A stretch of 64,000 nucleotides of DNA, from contig NZ_LT906453.1 in NCBI RefSeq assembly GCF_900187045.1, positions 558,001 through 622,000 of the forward strand, written 5' to 3'. Both the position numbers and the translations under genes were made by a program. A model generated the notes under the pieces. It saw only the letters and a list, made by a program, of their open reading frames with translations. It was not told the DNA's origin and did no database searches. Shown piece after piece: positions 52,367 to 60,975 of this stretch. Position 1 is the first letter of the stretch. Every line of letters starts with the position of its first letter. This DNA is from Dermatophilus congolensis (GTDB lineage: Bacteria; Actinomycetota; Actinomycetes; Actinomycetales; Dermatophilaceae).

Positions 52367-53533
52367 ATGCACGACATCTCACCGATCACCCGCGCCATCC
52401 GCACCGGTATCGCCGAAGACCCCAACCACGGCGCCGTTATCCCACCCCTATACCTCAGCACCACATACACATTCGAAGACTTCAACACCAAACGAATCCA
52501 CGATTACAGTCGCGACACCAACCCCACCCGCGACATTCTCATCCGAGCCTTGGCCACCCTGGAAGAAGGCGTAGGCGGTGTCACCACTTCTTCGGGAATG
52601 GGCGCCATCACCACCCTTTTATTCATGCTGACCAACAGCGAGGACCACATTCTCGTCCCCGCTGATTGTTACGGCGGAACATGGCGACTCTTCGAATCTC
52701 TTGCCGAACGCGGCCACTTCACGTGTACCACCGTCGACTTCACTGACATCAACGCAGTGCGCGCTGCTCTCCAGGCCCACCCAACTGCACTTGTGTGGAT
52801 CGAAACCCCTTCTAACCCCACCATGCGCATCACAGATATCGCTGCCGTCGCCGCAGCAGCCCATGAAGCAGGTGCTGTCGTCGTCGCTGACAACACCTTT
52901 CTCACACCACTGCAACAGCGACCCCTGAGCCTGGGTGCTGACTACGTCATGCACTCCACCACCAAGTACATCAACGGACACAGCGACGTTATCGGGGGAG
53001 CCATCATCGCTTCCACCCAACAAGGCGCAGACAACCTACGCTTCTGGGCCAATAACCTCGGAACCTCCGGCAGCGCCTACGACAGCCACATGATCATGCG
53101 CGGACTACGCAGCATCGGTCCCCGTATTGCTGCACACCGCACAAACGCCCAAGCAATCGCCGAAGCACTCCAAGCTCACCCCGCAGTGGAACGTGTCTAC
53201 TACCCAGGCCTGCCCGACCACCCTGGACACGATCTAGCATCCCGCCAACAAGACGGTTTCGGCGCCATCGTCAGCTTTGATTTGTGCGGTGGCCTCACCG
53301 CAGTCAAAGCCTTCTTAGACGGCCTCCAACTGTTCACTTTCGCCGAATCGCTTGGCGGAACCGAGTCCCTCATCGAACATCCCACCACCATGAGCCACGC
53401 AACCATGACCGAACAGGCACGCCAAGCCGCAGGAATCACCGAAGCAATGCTGCGCCTGGCTGTTGGGATCGAAGACACCCAGGACCTGCTGACAGATATC
53501 ACCATGGCACTCGATCGTGCCCATCGGGCCTGA
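52367..53533 (+). CDS. metB: Cystathionine gamma-synthase-type PLP enzyme
   Basis: A 388-residue pyridoxal-phosphate enzyme of the Cys/Met metabolism family. The PLP lysine is K200 in MHSTTKYINGHSD, and the cofactor phosphate and ring contacts are in SSGMGAITTL and ETPSNPTM with VVADNTF. It should join O-acyl-homoserine with cysteine, although gamma-lyase or O-acetylhomoserine sulfhydrylase activity cannot be excluded. A SAM-I riboswitch directly upstream supports a role in methionine synthesis. ATG 52367 is chosen: it lies ten bases behind GAGAGG and begins the conserved part; an open frame reaches back through the riboswitch. A residue or two earlier start (52349, ATGAGAGG) is possible. Confidence 0.9.
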   Translation: MHDISPITRAIRTGIAEDPNHGAVIPPLYLSTTYTFEDFNTKRIHDYSRDTNPTRDILIRALATLEEGVGGVTTSSGMGAITTLLFMLTNSEDHILVPADCYGGTWRLFESLAERGHFTCTTVDFTDINAVRAALQAHPTALVWIETPSNPTMRITDIAAVAAAAHEAGAVVVADNTFLTPLQQRPLSLGADYVMHSTTKYINGHSDVIGGAIIASTQQGADNLRFWANNLGTSGSAYDSHMIMRGLRSIGPRIAAHRTNAQAIAEALQAHPAVERVYYPGLPDHPGHDLASRQQDGFGAIVSFDLCGGLTAVKAFLDGLQLFTFAESLGGTESLIEHPTTMSHATMTEQARQAAGITEAMLRLAVGIEDTQDLLTDITMALDRAHRA

Positions 53534-53621
53534 GGTCAGCAGCACACCAGCTCACGTGGCGGCACAGGAACATCGAACGCATCTTGCCGTCACGTGAGTG
53601 GCAAATTCATCTTCGAAGTCA

Positions 53622-54725
53622 CTATAAAAATTCTCGCCTCGGTGATAAAGCAGCAGGTAAGGCGGCGGTCGCTGCGGTTGCTGACCCCGGTGCGTGGTAT
53701 GTAAGTTGTGGCATCCACGCCAGGTAGGCCCCTTGCGCCTCAGGGTTAATAGAGAGAGCACATTTGCAGTAGTCATCGGGCTCTTCGAAGTATGTATCGA
53801 AAGCCATGATGTCGCGATTGGCGTACATCCACCCGTATGCGTAATGAATGTATTGAGGGTTATCTCCGCCGGATTCCTCTGATCCCCGTATGACACCCCA
53901 CTCGGGAAGAGCGAACTTTTTGCCGTGCGTGCGGGCAAATGTGCCCCAGTAGTCCCACCCTTGCGGACGTGTCTTGTGTTCTTTCCACCCTTTCTGGTCG
54001 TACGGCGGGGACCAGTCGTAGGCGTCGATACCGACGATGTCTACGACGTCGTCTCCAGGCCAGGCAGTTGTTGCATCGGGGAGTGAATTTCCGCGACCTT
54101 CATTGGGGTTCCAGACGATCCGAAGGTCAGGCCCGCCGGATTTAAGCGAGGTTGAGGCCTGCCGAAAAGCTGTTTTAAAGGTGCCGACATTGGATGGTGT
54201 TGCTTTCCAAGGCCAATTCACGATGTTGAATTCCCAGCCAGGACGGACATATGCATTGGGATACTTCGTGGTGATCAAAGCACCTAGTCGTTTGAAATCT
54301 TCGTTGTATGCGCCTTGGGCGGCCTTTTCTAACGTCCCGTCTTTAGGGAAGAGTTGAACAGAGATGTTGAGTGTTCCGGAGAAACCGGCAGGAATGGTTT
54401 TCTCGGTGAGCCACCAGTCGCTGAGATGCTCCTCCCAGCTTCCGCGGGTAGGGGACACGCCCAACACATCTAGTTTGTGTCCTCGCATTTTTTCAAACGC
54501 GCCAGTGATTTTCGGATCATGCCCAAATACGCCGCTGTCCCAGAGAAGCCCGCTGGGCCTGGGGGTGTATCGATAGTTCTTATTGGGTGATCTATCGATA
54601 TCGTCAGGAATTCCAGAAGAGGAACACGAAGAGACTGCAATTAACGTTGCGAGAAGCGTTGCGATAGTAGCTGTTACGCGTACCCAGCGGCTGCGGTATT
54701 TAACGACGCACGATGTAGCTGTCAT
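53622..54725 (-). CDS. Lipoprotein with a GH26-like glycoside hydrolase domain
   Basis: A 367-residue exported lipoprotein: after basic residues and a hydrophobic stretch, the lipobox VSSC comes near residue 34, then a linker. The domain from about 60 to 350 has GWEFN in the sequence YVRPGWEFNI (acid/base Glu), RIVWNPNEG, VDIVGIDAYDW and FALPEWGV (nucleophile Glu), all typical of the GH26 mannanase/lichenase type. The substrate is unclear; targets could be mannan, beta-glucan or exopolysaccharide. The C-terminal tail (TAATAALPAALSPRREFL) is disordered. ATG 54725 has a GGGGG stretch four bases upstream. It is divergent from the CNNM gene. Confidence 0.8.
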   Translation of the reverse strand: MTATSCVVKYRSRWVRVTATIATLLATLIAVSSCSSSGIPDDIDRSPNKNYRYTPRPSGLLWDSGVFGHDPKITGAFEKMRGHKLDVLGVSPTRGSWEEHLSDWWLTEKTIPAGFSGTLNISVQLFPKDGTLEKAAQGAYNEDFKRLGALITTKYPNAYVRPGWEFNIVNWPWKATPSNVGTFKTAFRQASTSLKSGGPDLRIVWNPNEGRGNSLPDATTAWPGDDVVDIVGIDAYDWSPPYDQKGWKEHKTRPQGWDYWGTFARTHGKKFALPEWGVIRGSEESGGDNPQYIHYAYGWMYANRDIMAFDTYFEEPDDYCKCALSINPEAQGAYLAWMPQLTYHAPGSATAATAALPAALSPRREFL

Positions 54726-54918
54726 GAGACCCCCGGGTGTGTGCTGTGACGTAGTGGAGCCCCCCGCTCCGACCCTTGTCCTTTTCGACGATACCGGGGG
54801 AATCTGGATATATACAGAACACAGAGATGACTTCTGTTGAGATACGGGCAAGTGCGAGGCATCTCTGCTGGGTCAAGGGCTCTACGATGAGTTGTCATGG
54901 ACATATCCCGACAATCAA

Positions 54919-54949
54919 AGGGTCGCCTCGCGAACAGCCCGGCGACCCT
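54919..54949 (+). promoter_or_regulatory. Hairpin with T-rich tail before the CNNM gene pair
   Basis: Arms AGGGTCGCC and GGCGACCCT (9 bases) close a 13-base loop and are followed, after CGTCCGG, by TCGTTCTTCTTTC. It lies 64 bases before the first CNNM start in the 5' leader, so it may be an attenuator, or the terminator of an unseen short transcript. Confidence 0.5.
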
Positions 54950-55012
54950 ACGTCCGGTCGTTCTTCTTTCACCGATATCAACCGTAGGTGTTCACCACGG
55001 TGAGGGTGGCCG

Positions 55013-56443
55013 ATGACCTCTGCATGGTTCCTCCTCGGTATTTTGATTTTGTTGATTGCTGCGAATGCATTGTTCGTTGCGGTGGAGTTTTCATACATCA
55101 CCGTTGACCGATCTCGAGTGCAAAAAGCTGCGGCTGAAGGAGATCCGACGGCGCAACAAGTCGAGCGCGGTCTGGGTAAGTTGTCCGAACAGTTGTCGGG
55201 AGCTCAGTTAGGTATCACCGCCTGCAGCCTGATTACTGGATATGTGGCTGAGCCTTCTGTGGGGCAGCTTCTGGCTGCTGCCCTGAATGCAACAGCCCTT
55301 CCTGCCTCTGTGTCGATGGCTGTATCCGTATCCGGAGCTTTCATCATTGCGACCTTTGCTCAGATGGCTTTCGGGGAACTAGTTCCTAAAAGTTGGGCGA
55401 TAGCTGAACCAAACCGAGTAGCCCGTTTGGTTGCTTATCCACAGGCTTGGTACATGCGTTTGTTTGGTTGGTTGGTTCGTTTTTTTGATCGAGCCGCCGA
55501 ACGAGTGGTGCGCGCGTTAGGTATGGAACCGGCAAGCGAATTAGATCAAGCGCGTAGCCCCGCAGAATTGACCGCACTGGTGCAGTATTCAGGGGAAGAA
55601 GGCACACTCGATAAAGCCACCGCAGAGCTGGTGGCGCGGTCAATTGAATTCGGTGACCGCACAGCCGCTGAAGTGATGGTTCCGCGTCCGCGTGTGAACT
55701 TCGTGGAACGAGAAACCACAGTGGAAGAGTTGATCGCCCTTGTTATCGAATCAGGACACTCCAGATTCCCCGTCCAAGGTGATGACGTCGATGACATTGT
55801 GGGAATCGTTCACTACAAAGCCACATTGGGAGTACCCATCCAGATGCGCGCGCAGCGTCGCGTCGAAGAGTTTATGGTTGCGCCGTACGTAGTTGCCGAA
55901 ACGATGACGTTGGATCCGCTCATGCGTGAGTTGCGTGAGCCTGGGCTGCAAGCAGCAGTCGTGATTGATGAATATGGCGGTACCGCAGGTCTGGTGACCT
56001 TGGAAGATCTCGTCGAAGAAATCGTTGGCGAGATCCGAGACGAACACGACCAATATGTGCGCAGATATCGGCGCACCAATGACGGCGGATGGATGATTTC
56101 TGGTTTGCTCAGACCAGACGAAGCCTCGGCAATTATTGGCCTAGAAATCCCCGAGGGTGAAGACACCGACACAATGGCTGGGTTGGTAGTGGAGCAGCTG
56201 GATCGGATCCCAGAGCCAGGAGACCAGACCGTTCTTGAAGTGAAAGACCCACAACGTCTTAATGACAAAGAACGAGCCGTACCTGCATGGATCAGATTGA
56301 CGGTGGTGAGCCTGGATGGCCATCGCGTGGATCGGATGATCGTGCACCGCTTCGACGAAGATCCGCGCGTATCTGAGCTTGGTCATGGCGATTCGTCTGT
56401 GGAATCCCAGAACACAGCTAACGACGTTGAGGGTGGTGCATGA
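55013..56443 (+). CDS. CNNM/HlyC-CorC-family membrane protein
   Basis: A 476-residue membrane protein. The DUF21 domain (residues 1-190) has about four helices, including LLGILILLIAANALFVAVEF and a LGITACSLITGY segment. Two CBS domains follow (about 210-340: VMVPRPRVNF, SGHSRFPVQG, VVIDEYGGTAGLVTLED), then a C-terminal CorC/HlyC domain. The family is linked to magnesium/cobalt export or to membrane resistance to cations. A hairpin in the leader may regulate it. The stop overlaps the start of the next gene (ATGATG), so the two are coupled. Confidence 0.92.
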   Translation: MTSAWFLLGILILLIAANALFVAVEFSYITVDRSRVQKAAAEGDPTAQQVERGLGKLSEQLSGAQLGITACSLITGYVAEPSVGQLLAAALNATALPASVSMAVSVSGAFIIATFAQMAFGELVPKSWAIAEPNRVARLVAYPQAWYMRLFGWLVRFFDRAAERVVRALGMEPASELDQARSPAELTALVQYSGEEGTLDKATAELVARSIEFGDRTAAEVMVPRPRVNFVERETTVEELIALVIESGHSRFPVQGDDVDDIVGIVHYKATLGVPIQMRAQRRVEEFMVAPYVVAETMTLDPLMRELREPGLQAAVVIDEYGGTAGLVTLEDLVEEIVGEIRDEHDQYVRRYRRTNDGGWMISGLLRPDEASAIIGLEIPEGEDTDTMAGLVVEQLDRIPEPGDQTVLEVKDPQRLNDKERAVPAWIRLTVVSLDGHRVDRMIVHRFDEDPRVSELGHGDSSVESQNTANDVEGGA

Positions 56444-57528
56444 TGAACGAAGGTGCCGCGCTGGCGATCATGCTGGTGTTTCTCGTGTTTAACGCGATCT
56501 TTGTGGCTGCAGAGTTTGCACTGGTTTCAGTTCGCCGTGACCAGCTAGAGCCATTAGTGCACGAAGGTAAATGGTCGGCGCGAATCACCATGAAGGTGGT
56601 TAAAGACGTCAACGTCGCTATTGCTGGTACCCAGTTGGGTATTACAGCCTCGTCGTTGGCAATTGGTGCAGTAGGTGAACCTGCATTGCATCACCTCATG
56701 GCGGCTCCGTTTGCGTTCATGGGTGCGCCAGCGTGGCTGGTAGGACCGGCAGCGTTGGTGTTGTCTTTGGTCATCGTTATCTACCTGCACATGGTGTTGG
56801 CAGAGATGGTCCCTAAGAACATTGCATTGGCGGGGCCTTTGAGGGCCTCGTTGGTGCTGGGGCCGTTCATGTACTTTTTTGACTTCCTCGCTCAACCGTT
56901 TTTGTGGTTGATGAATGCGACGGCGAATGTGGCGCTGAAACTAATGCGGGTAGAGCCTAAGAATGAGGTGACGGCGGCTTTCGATCGGGATCAGGTGCGG
57001 TCTTTCATTGAAGAGTCAGGGCGCGAAGGTGTTCTGGATGAAGATGAGACGGCGCTGTTGGCGCATGCCCTTGACTTCGAAACGGGCGTGGCTTCGGATG
57101 TGGCATTGCCTGCTGACTCGTTGAGGACAGTTCCGGATTCGGTGTCGATTTTAGAGCTGGAGCAGTTAGCTGCCCAGACAGGATTCAGTCGCTTCCCGGT
57201 GGTGGGAGGCAAGGGCATGTACATCGGTTACGTGCACGTCAAAGATGTATTGGGCGCCCCGGACGCCTCGCAGCCAGCAGTGCCGCGGTACCTGAGTCCG
57301 TTGCCCTCGATTCCAGCGGACATGGGGTTGCGCGAGGTAGTCAGGCGTATGCAGCGTAGTCAAGTGCATTTGGCGGTGCTGACCGGGGAGGAGGGGGTTC
57401 CGGCGGGTTCTCAGGGCGCGGTCATTGCGTTGGAGGACGTGTTGGAAGAGCTGGTTGGTGATGTGCGAGAGGCGATTGCGGTGCCTGAGGCTGCATCGGC
57501 GGGGCGTGCGCCGCAACAGAATGTGTAA
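56440..57528 (+). CDS. Second CNNM/HlyC-family protein, no C-terminal domain
   Basis: A 362-residue relative of the previous gene. A four-helix DUF21 domain (ALAIMLVFLVFNAIFVAAEF, AGTQLGITASSL, MVPKNIALAGP) is followed by two CBS modules (LPADSLRTVPDSVSILELEQ, SRFPVVGGKGMYIGYVHVKD, VIALEDVLEELVGDV). The C-terminal transporter-associated domain of its neighbour is absent. The start lies inside the stop of the first gene. Two differing CNNM proteins often occur in tandem and may form a heterodimer; this is inferred. A perfect-armed terminator follows. Confidence 0.9.
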   Translation: MMNEGAALAIMLVFLVFNAIFVAAEFALVSVRRDQLEPLVHEGKWSARITMKVVKDVNVAIAGTQLGITASSLAIGAVGEPALHHLMAAPFAFMGAPAWLVGPAALVLSLVIVIYLHMVLAEMVPKNIALAGPLRASLVLGPFMYFFDFLAQPFLWLMNATANVALKLMRVEPKNEVTAAFDRDQVRSFIEESGREGVLDEDETALLAHALDFETGVASDVALPADSLRTVPDSVSILELEQLAAQTGFSRFPVVGGKGMYIGYVHVKDVLGAPDASQPAVPRYLSPLPSIPADMGLREVVRRMQRSQVHLAVLTGEEGVPAGSQGAVIALEDVLEELVGDVREAIAVPEAASAGRAPQQNV

Positions 57529-57544
57529 ATAGTTTTACGACAAA

Positions 57545-57601
57545 CAACGTCAGGGGCTTGGTCATAACAAATGATGCGTTATGACCAAGCCCCTGACGTT
57601 G
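57545..57601. terminator. Terminator between convergent CNNM pair and terC
   Basis: Perfect 24-base arms (57545-57568 and 57578-57601) around the 9-base loop AAATGATGC. It lies between convergent genes, so it may end both. Confidence 0.92.
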
Positions 57602-57622
57602 TTGCGTGGATTGACCTCCGAA

Positions 57623-58819
57623 TTAGCCGTGCTTGGCGTGGAGGGCGTGCGCCTCGGCGAGGTGTTTTTCGAGCTCTTTGTGCTCTTCTACCAGGTGTTT
57701 AAAGCGGTCATCGATGCTGCGCAGGCTGCGCTCTTCGACGAGCATTTTCTGGTAGGTCTCTTCGCGGTATTCGGCGTCGACGTCGTTGTCTAGGTCGATG
57801 TAGGTCATGGCGTGGCGGTTGGTGTTGTTGATCAAGGAGACCGCTTTGCCTTTGGGGGACAGGAGGGAAGCGATAACCGTGATCGCTAGAACACCGATGA
57901 TGACGCTTAGGGATAGGCCGATGCCTACCTCGGGTACGTGGATGGGTTCGCCATTGTTGATCCAGGGCAGGTTGTTCTCGTGCATGGCGTGCAAGATCAG
58001 CTTGACCCCGATGAAGAACAGGATCGTGGAAAGGCCCCAGCTGAGGTAGATGAGTCGGTCCAGGAGCCCATCGATGAGGAAGTAAAGCTGGCGCAGGCCC
58101 ATGAGAGAGAAGGCGGTTGCTGTGAAAACGTTGAAGACGTTTTGGGTCAGGCCGAAGATCGCCGGGATTGAGTCCAAAGCGAAGAGTAGGTCTGTGCCAC
58201 CGATGGCGACCATGACCAGCAGCATGGGGGTGAGGTGGCGTTTTCCGTCCACCATCGTGGTCATGCGGTCGCCGTCGTAGTAATCGGTGGTGTGGAACGT
58301 TTTACGTGCGATGCGGACGATGATGTTGTCGGCTTCTTCGGCGGGGTCTTCTTCTTCACCGCTGAGTTCGCTTTTAACCATGCCGAATGCGGTCCAGATG
58401 AGGATGGCGCCGAAGATGTAGAACACGGCAGCGAAGGCGTTGATGGCTGCGGCGCCGACGAAGATGAATGCGCTGCGGGCCAAGAGCGCGAAGACGATGC
58501 CGAAGAGCAGAACTTTTTGTTGGTCTGCCCTGGGCACCTTGAAGCTGCTCATGATGATGAGGAAGACGAAGAGGTTGTCGACGCTCAACGCTTTCTCGGT
58601 GATGTATCCGGCGAACCATTCCCCGCCCATTTCGGCGCCGCCGATTCCCCATACCGCTGCTCCGAATGCGATGGCGATGCCCACATAGAGGGCCGACCAG
58701 ATCGCGGCTTCTTTGAGTGTCGGTATGTGTGCCTTCCGGATATGGAAGAAGAAGTCATACGCCAGGAGCGCGACGATCAGAGCGATCGTTCCCTCCCACA
58801 CGATGGCGGGGATATCCAC
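57623..58819 (-). CDS. terC: TerC/Alx-family membrane protein
   Basis: A 398-residue membrane protein of the TerC family, linked to manganese export or tellurite resistance. About eight helices are visible, with the family motifs EKALSVDNLFVFLIIMSSF and GGTDLLFALDSIPAIFGLT. The C-terminal 80 residues are soluble and helical (EETYQKMLVEERSLRSIDDRF, LVEEHKELEKHLAEAHALH) and may coil. GTG 58819 has a GAGGG ribosome site; the open frame extends to 59104 through a G+C-rich leader that is not coding. In other bacteria such genes often follow a yybP-ykoY manganese riboswitch, but I could not find that consensus here. Confidence 0.9.
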   Translation of the reverse strand: MDIPAIVWEGTIALIVALLAYDFFFHIRKAHIPTLKEAAIWSALYVGIAIAFGAAVWGIGGAEMGGEWFAGYITEKALSVDNLFVFLIIMSSFKVPRADQQKVLLFGIVFALLARSAFIFVGAAAINAFAAVFYIFGAILIWTAFGMVKSELSGEEEDPAEEADNIIVRIARKTFHTTDYYDGDRMTTMVDGKRHLTPMLLVMVAIGGTDLLFALDSIPAIFGLTQNVFNVFTATAFSLMGLRQLYFLIDGLLDRLIYLSWGLSTILFFIGVKLILHAMHENNLPWINNGEPIHVPEVGIGLSLSVIIGVLAITVIASLLSPKGKAVSLINNTNRHAMTYIDLDNDVDAEYREETYQKMLVEERSLRSIDDRFKHLVEEHKELEKHLAEAHALHAKHG

Positions 58820-59242
58820 TTGCTGCCCTCTCTCGAGTCTGGGTCGGTAAGCCACGAAGGAAGCACACGGGGGGGCGATCTGTGGGGTGTCGTCGGGGGA
58901 CACCCTCGCCGAAGCAGCAGGGGACGGAGCTGGTCCGGCCCTCTGGGCCTGTGGCCCCCGTAGTGCTGCCGACACCGGGACGAGCGAGAACGTCGTCGCA
59001 TGTCGGTGATCCGTGTGGCGATTCCGCGGACCCGGTCCACGCAAACACCAGAGTTCGTTACGTGCCGGTACCCCGGGCAGGGCGTCGGTCGTTCTCGAAC
59101 TCATCTTCGCGAACAGGGATGTGACTTGAGCCTACACGGGAGTTTGTGCGGCGTTGAAGATGGTGCGAGCCAACCTTTAGTGCGGGTCGCCTTCAGTTGG
59201 CTGGTGGTGCAGCTCAGCAGGCGTTGGCTGCTTGTGCGGGGT
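58820..59242 (-). other. terC leader and intergenic region
   Basis: A notably G+C-rich stretch of 285 bases upstream of the terC start. It contains a seven-base stem GGGTGTC/GACACCC (in terC sense) and other self-complementary parts. A structured leader RNA is possible. No consensus of the yybP-ykoY or M-box type could be read. The remaining 140 bases to 59242 have no recognised feature. Confidence 0.4.
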
Positions 59243-60223
59243 TTATCGGGGTGTTCCTTCGAGGCGGTTTCGGGCTTCTTGCACGATGCGTGCTGCGGCG
59301 GCTAGGGCGCGGCTTTCGGTGTCGTCTCGGGCTTGTGCTGCGAGCATGTCGGCGCGTAGGCCGCGTAGCAGGGTTGGGAGTGCGTGGCGTACGTCGAGGT
59401 CGTCGGTGGCGACGATTTCGCAGGTTGCGAGGTGGTGGACGAGTGCGGTGAGGCTGGTGCGTGCTACTGCGGTGCCGATGTATTTGTCGATGCTTGGTTG
59501 GGGTCCTGACTCGAGGCTGTCGAAGAGTGCCCCTCCGGCGATGGATAGGGGGCCGCGGTTTTCGTGGGAGCGCATGAGGGCAATGGCGGCGATGAGTCCG
59601 GATTCGTAGCGCACGCACATGGCGTTGGACATTGCTTCGGCGAGGGCTTCGTGGGGGTCGCCTTGGGTGCGGGGGGTTGCTTCGATTCCGCTGTGTCGGG
59701 TGGTTTGCCACAAGGTGCGTTGGATATTTCGGTGGGAGCGGACGAGGCGGGTCAGGTCGGTGCTGGAGATGTTGAGGTCTAGGAGTCCGGCTATGTCTGA
59801 GATGAGTAGTTCGCTTCGGCGGGCCCAGTGGTGGTGTTGGGGGACGTCGATGGAGAAGAGGAGGTCAAGCAGTACGCGGCGGCGGAGTGTGGCGGATTCG
59901 TGTTCAGCGAGGACGTTCAAGGCGGTGCGTAGGCGTTCTGCCAGCCGTACGCCTGTGGTTCCGGGCAGTGCGGTGCTGCTTGTGGGGCCGGTGGGTGGCC
60001 GTTCGGTTCCGGTGGTGGGGTAGTGGTTGTCGTATCGGTTGCTGCGTTCGAGTTTGCTGAGGGTGCTGACGGCGTCGAGGCGTAGTGCGTCCAGGCCTTC
60101 GAGCTTCAGTTGGGTGATGGCGGGGTCGGAGCGGTAGGCGTCTCGCATCAGGACGTGCAGGCGCGCGAGTCTGATGAGGCATTCGGCGTCGGCAGTCGCG
60201 ATGAGAGGATTGCGTATACGCAC
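59243..60223 (-). CDS. Hypothetical protein, helical
   Basis: About 326 residues from GTG 60223, chosen because GAGG lies five bases upstream; a GTG at 60280 would add a Pro/Cys-rich leader. No signal peptide or membrane segment is seen. It is mostly helical and Leu/Ala/Arg-rich, with LRTALNVLAEHESATLRRRV, LLISDIAGLLDLNISS and a C-terminal ADMLAAQARDDTESRALAAA. No family motif is recognised. It has no operon neighbour on either side, and a region of about 430 bases lies before its start. Confidence 0.6.
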   Translation of the reverse strand: MRIRNPLIATADAECLIRLARLHVLMRDAYRSDPAITQLKLEGLDALRLDAVSTLSKLERSNRYDNHYPTTGTERPPTGPTSSTALPGTTGVRLAERLRTALNVLAEHESATLRRRVLLDLLFSIDVPQHHHWARRSELLISDIAGLLDLNISSTDLTRLVRSHRNIQRTLWQTTRHSGIEATPRTQGDPHEALAEAMSNAMCVRYESGLIAAIALMRSHENRGPLSIAGGALFDSLESGPQPSIDKYIGTAVARTSLTALVHHLATCEIVATDDLDVRHALPTLLRGLRADMLAAQARDDTESRALAAAARIVQEARNRLEGTPR

Positions 60224-60650
60224 GATGACCTCGCGGGGCAGCAGCGGACATGGGCAGGGTGGGCTTCGCTGGAACGTCACGCCCGTGTGAACCGGTCCCC
60301 TATTCCGGTGTTGCTACCGCTGCGGCCCGTTGTCTGGACCTCGAGCACTTCGACGATGGGCGAAGCTAACAGCAATCTCGTTAGACCAGTGGTTTGTTCG
60401 CGACCTGGGTTGGGTCGCGGCCGCTGGAACGATAGTTGCGGTCACTCTGTGAGTGAGCCTACTCGTCGTGTGTCCCACGGGGCTGAGGCGTGGCTTCCTT
60501 GGTGGTCAAGATCGGGTAAATGAGTTGTCTGTGATGGGTTGGTTTTTCTGGTGTCGGAAAGCTTCGCTCCTGGTGAGGAACGGGGCATGATGGGGGTGTG
60601 GGCGTGGCTGTGGCCTCGCGTGGGTTGTGTTCTTGCTGAAGGAGTCTGCT
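60224..60650. other. Intergenic region
   Basis: Holds the promoters of the divergent hypothetical gene and the pspC gene. A hairpin GCGACC/GGTCGC occurs near 60399-60417. No gene-like frame was found. Confidence 0.4.
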
Positions 60651-60941
60651 GTGCAAAGTGTGCGTAGGTCGCTATACAAGATGGGTTTGGTCCGCGACAC
60701 GGACCGTGGCTGGTTGGGTGGAGTGTGTGCTGGCCTGGCTGGCAAGTTCGGTATGGACGTGAAATTGATGCGGGTGTTGGTGTTTGCGGGCATGGTGGTG
60801 GTGCCAGGAAGCCCAGCAGTTCTGTATCCGATTATGTGGGTTTGTATGCCACGCCAGGACTGGCGTCCTGGCGTGGCGGGCCGGGATTCGATGCCGGTTA
60901 TTGGCTACAGTCCCCAGGACTATGTGCCACCTCGCCGTTGA
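60651..60941 (+). CDS. PspC-domain protein
   Basis: A 96-residue membrane protein with a PspC domain: LVRDTDRGWLGGVCAGLAGK, then LMRVLVFAGMVVVPG, and a helix ending YPIMWVCMPRQD. PspC is a membrane sensor of the phage-shock (envelope stress) system, and many actinobacterial proteins carry only this domain. GTG 60651 is chosen for a strong AAGGAG ribosome site six bases before it. The C-terminal tail is Pro/Arg-rich. No pspA lies nearby. It converges with the methyltransferase gene with 34 bases between. Confidence 0.88.
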   Translation: MQSVRRSLYKMGLVRDTDRGWLGGVCAGLAGKFGMDVKLMRVLVFAGMVVVPGSPAVLYPIMWVCMPRQDWRPGVAGRDSMPVIGYSPQDYVPPRR

Positions 60942-60975
60942 CCTGTGCGTTGGGTGGGGTAGGGGTGTTGGTGTT

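Noticed and set aside
54850-55012. M-box magnesium riboswitch before the CNNM pair
   Set aside because: Conserved M-box segments could not be matched; only simple hairpins were seen.
58820-59105. yybP-ykoY manganese riboswitch before terC
   Set aside because: The GGGGAGUAG-type core was not found on the terC sense strand; only a generic structured leader is claimed.
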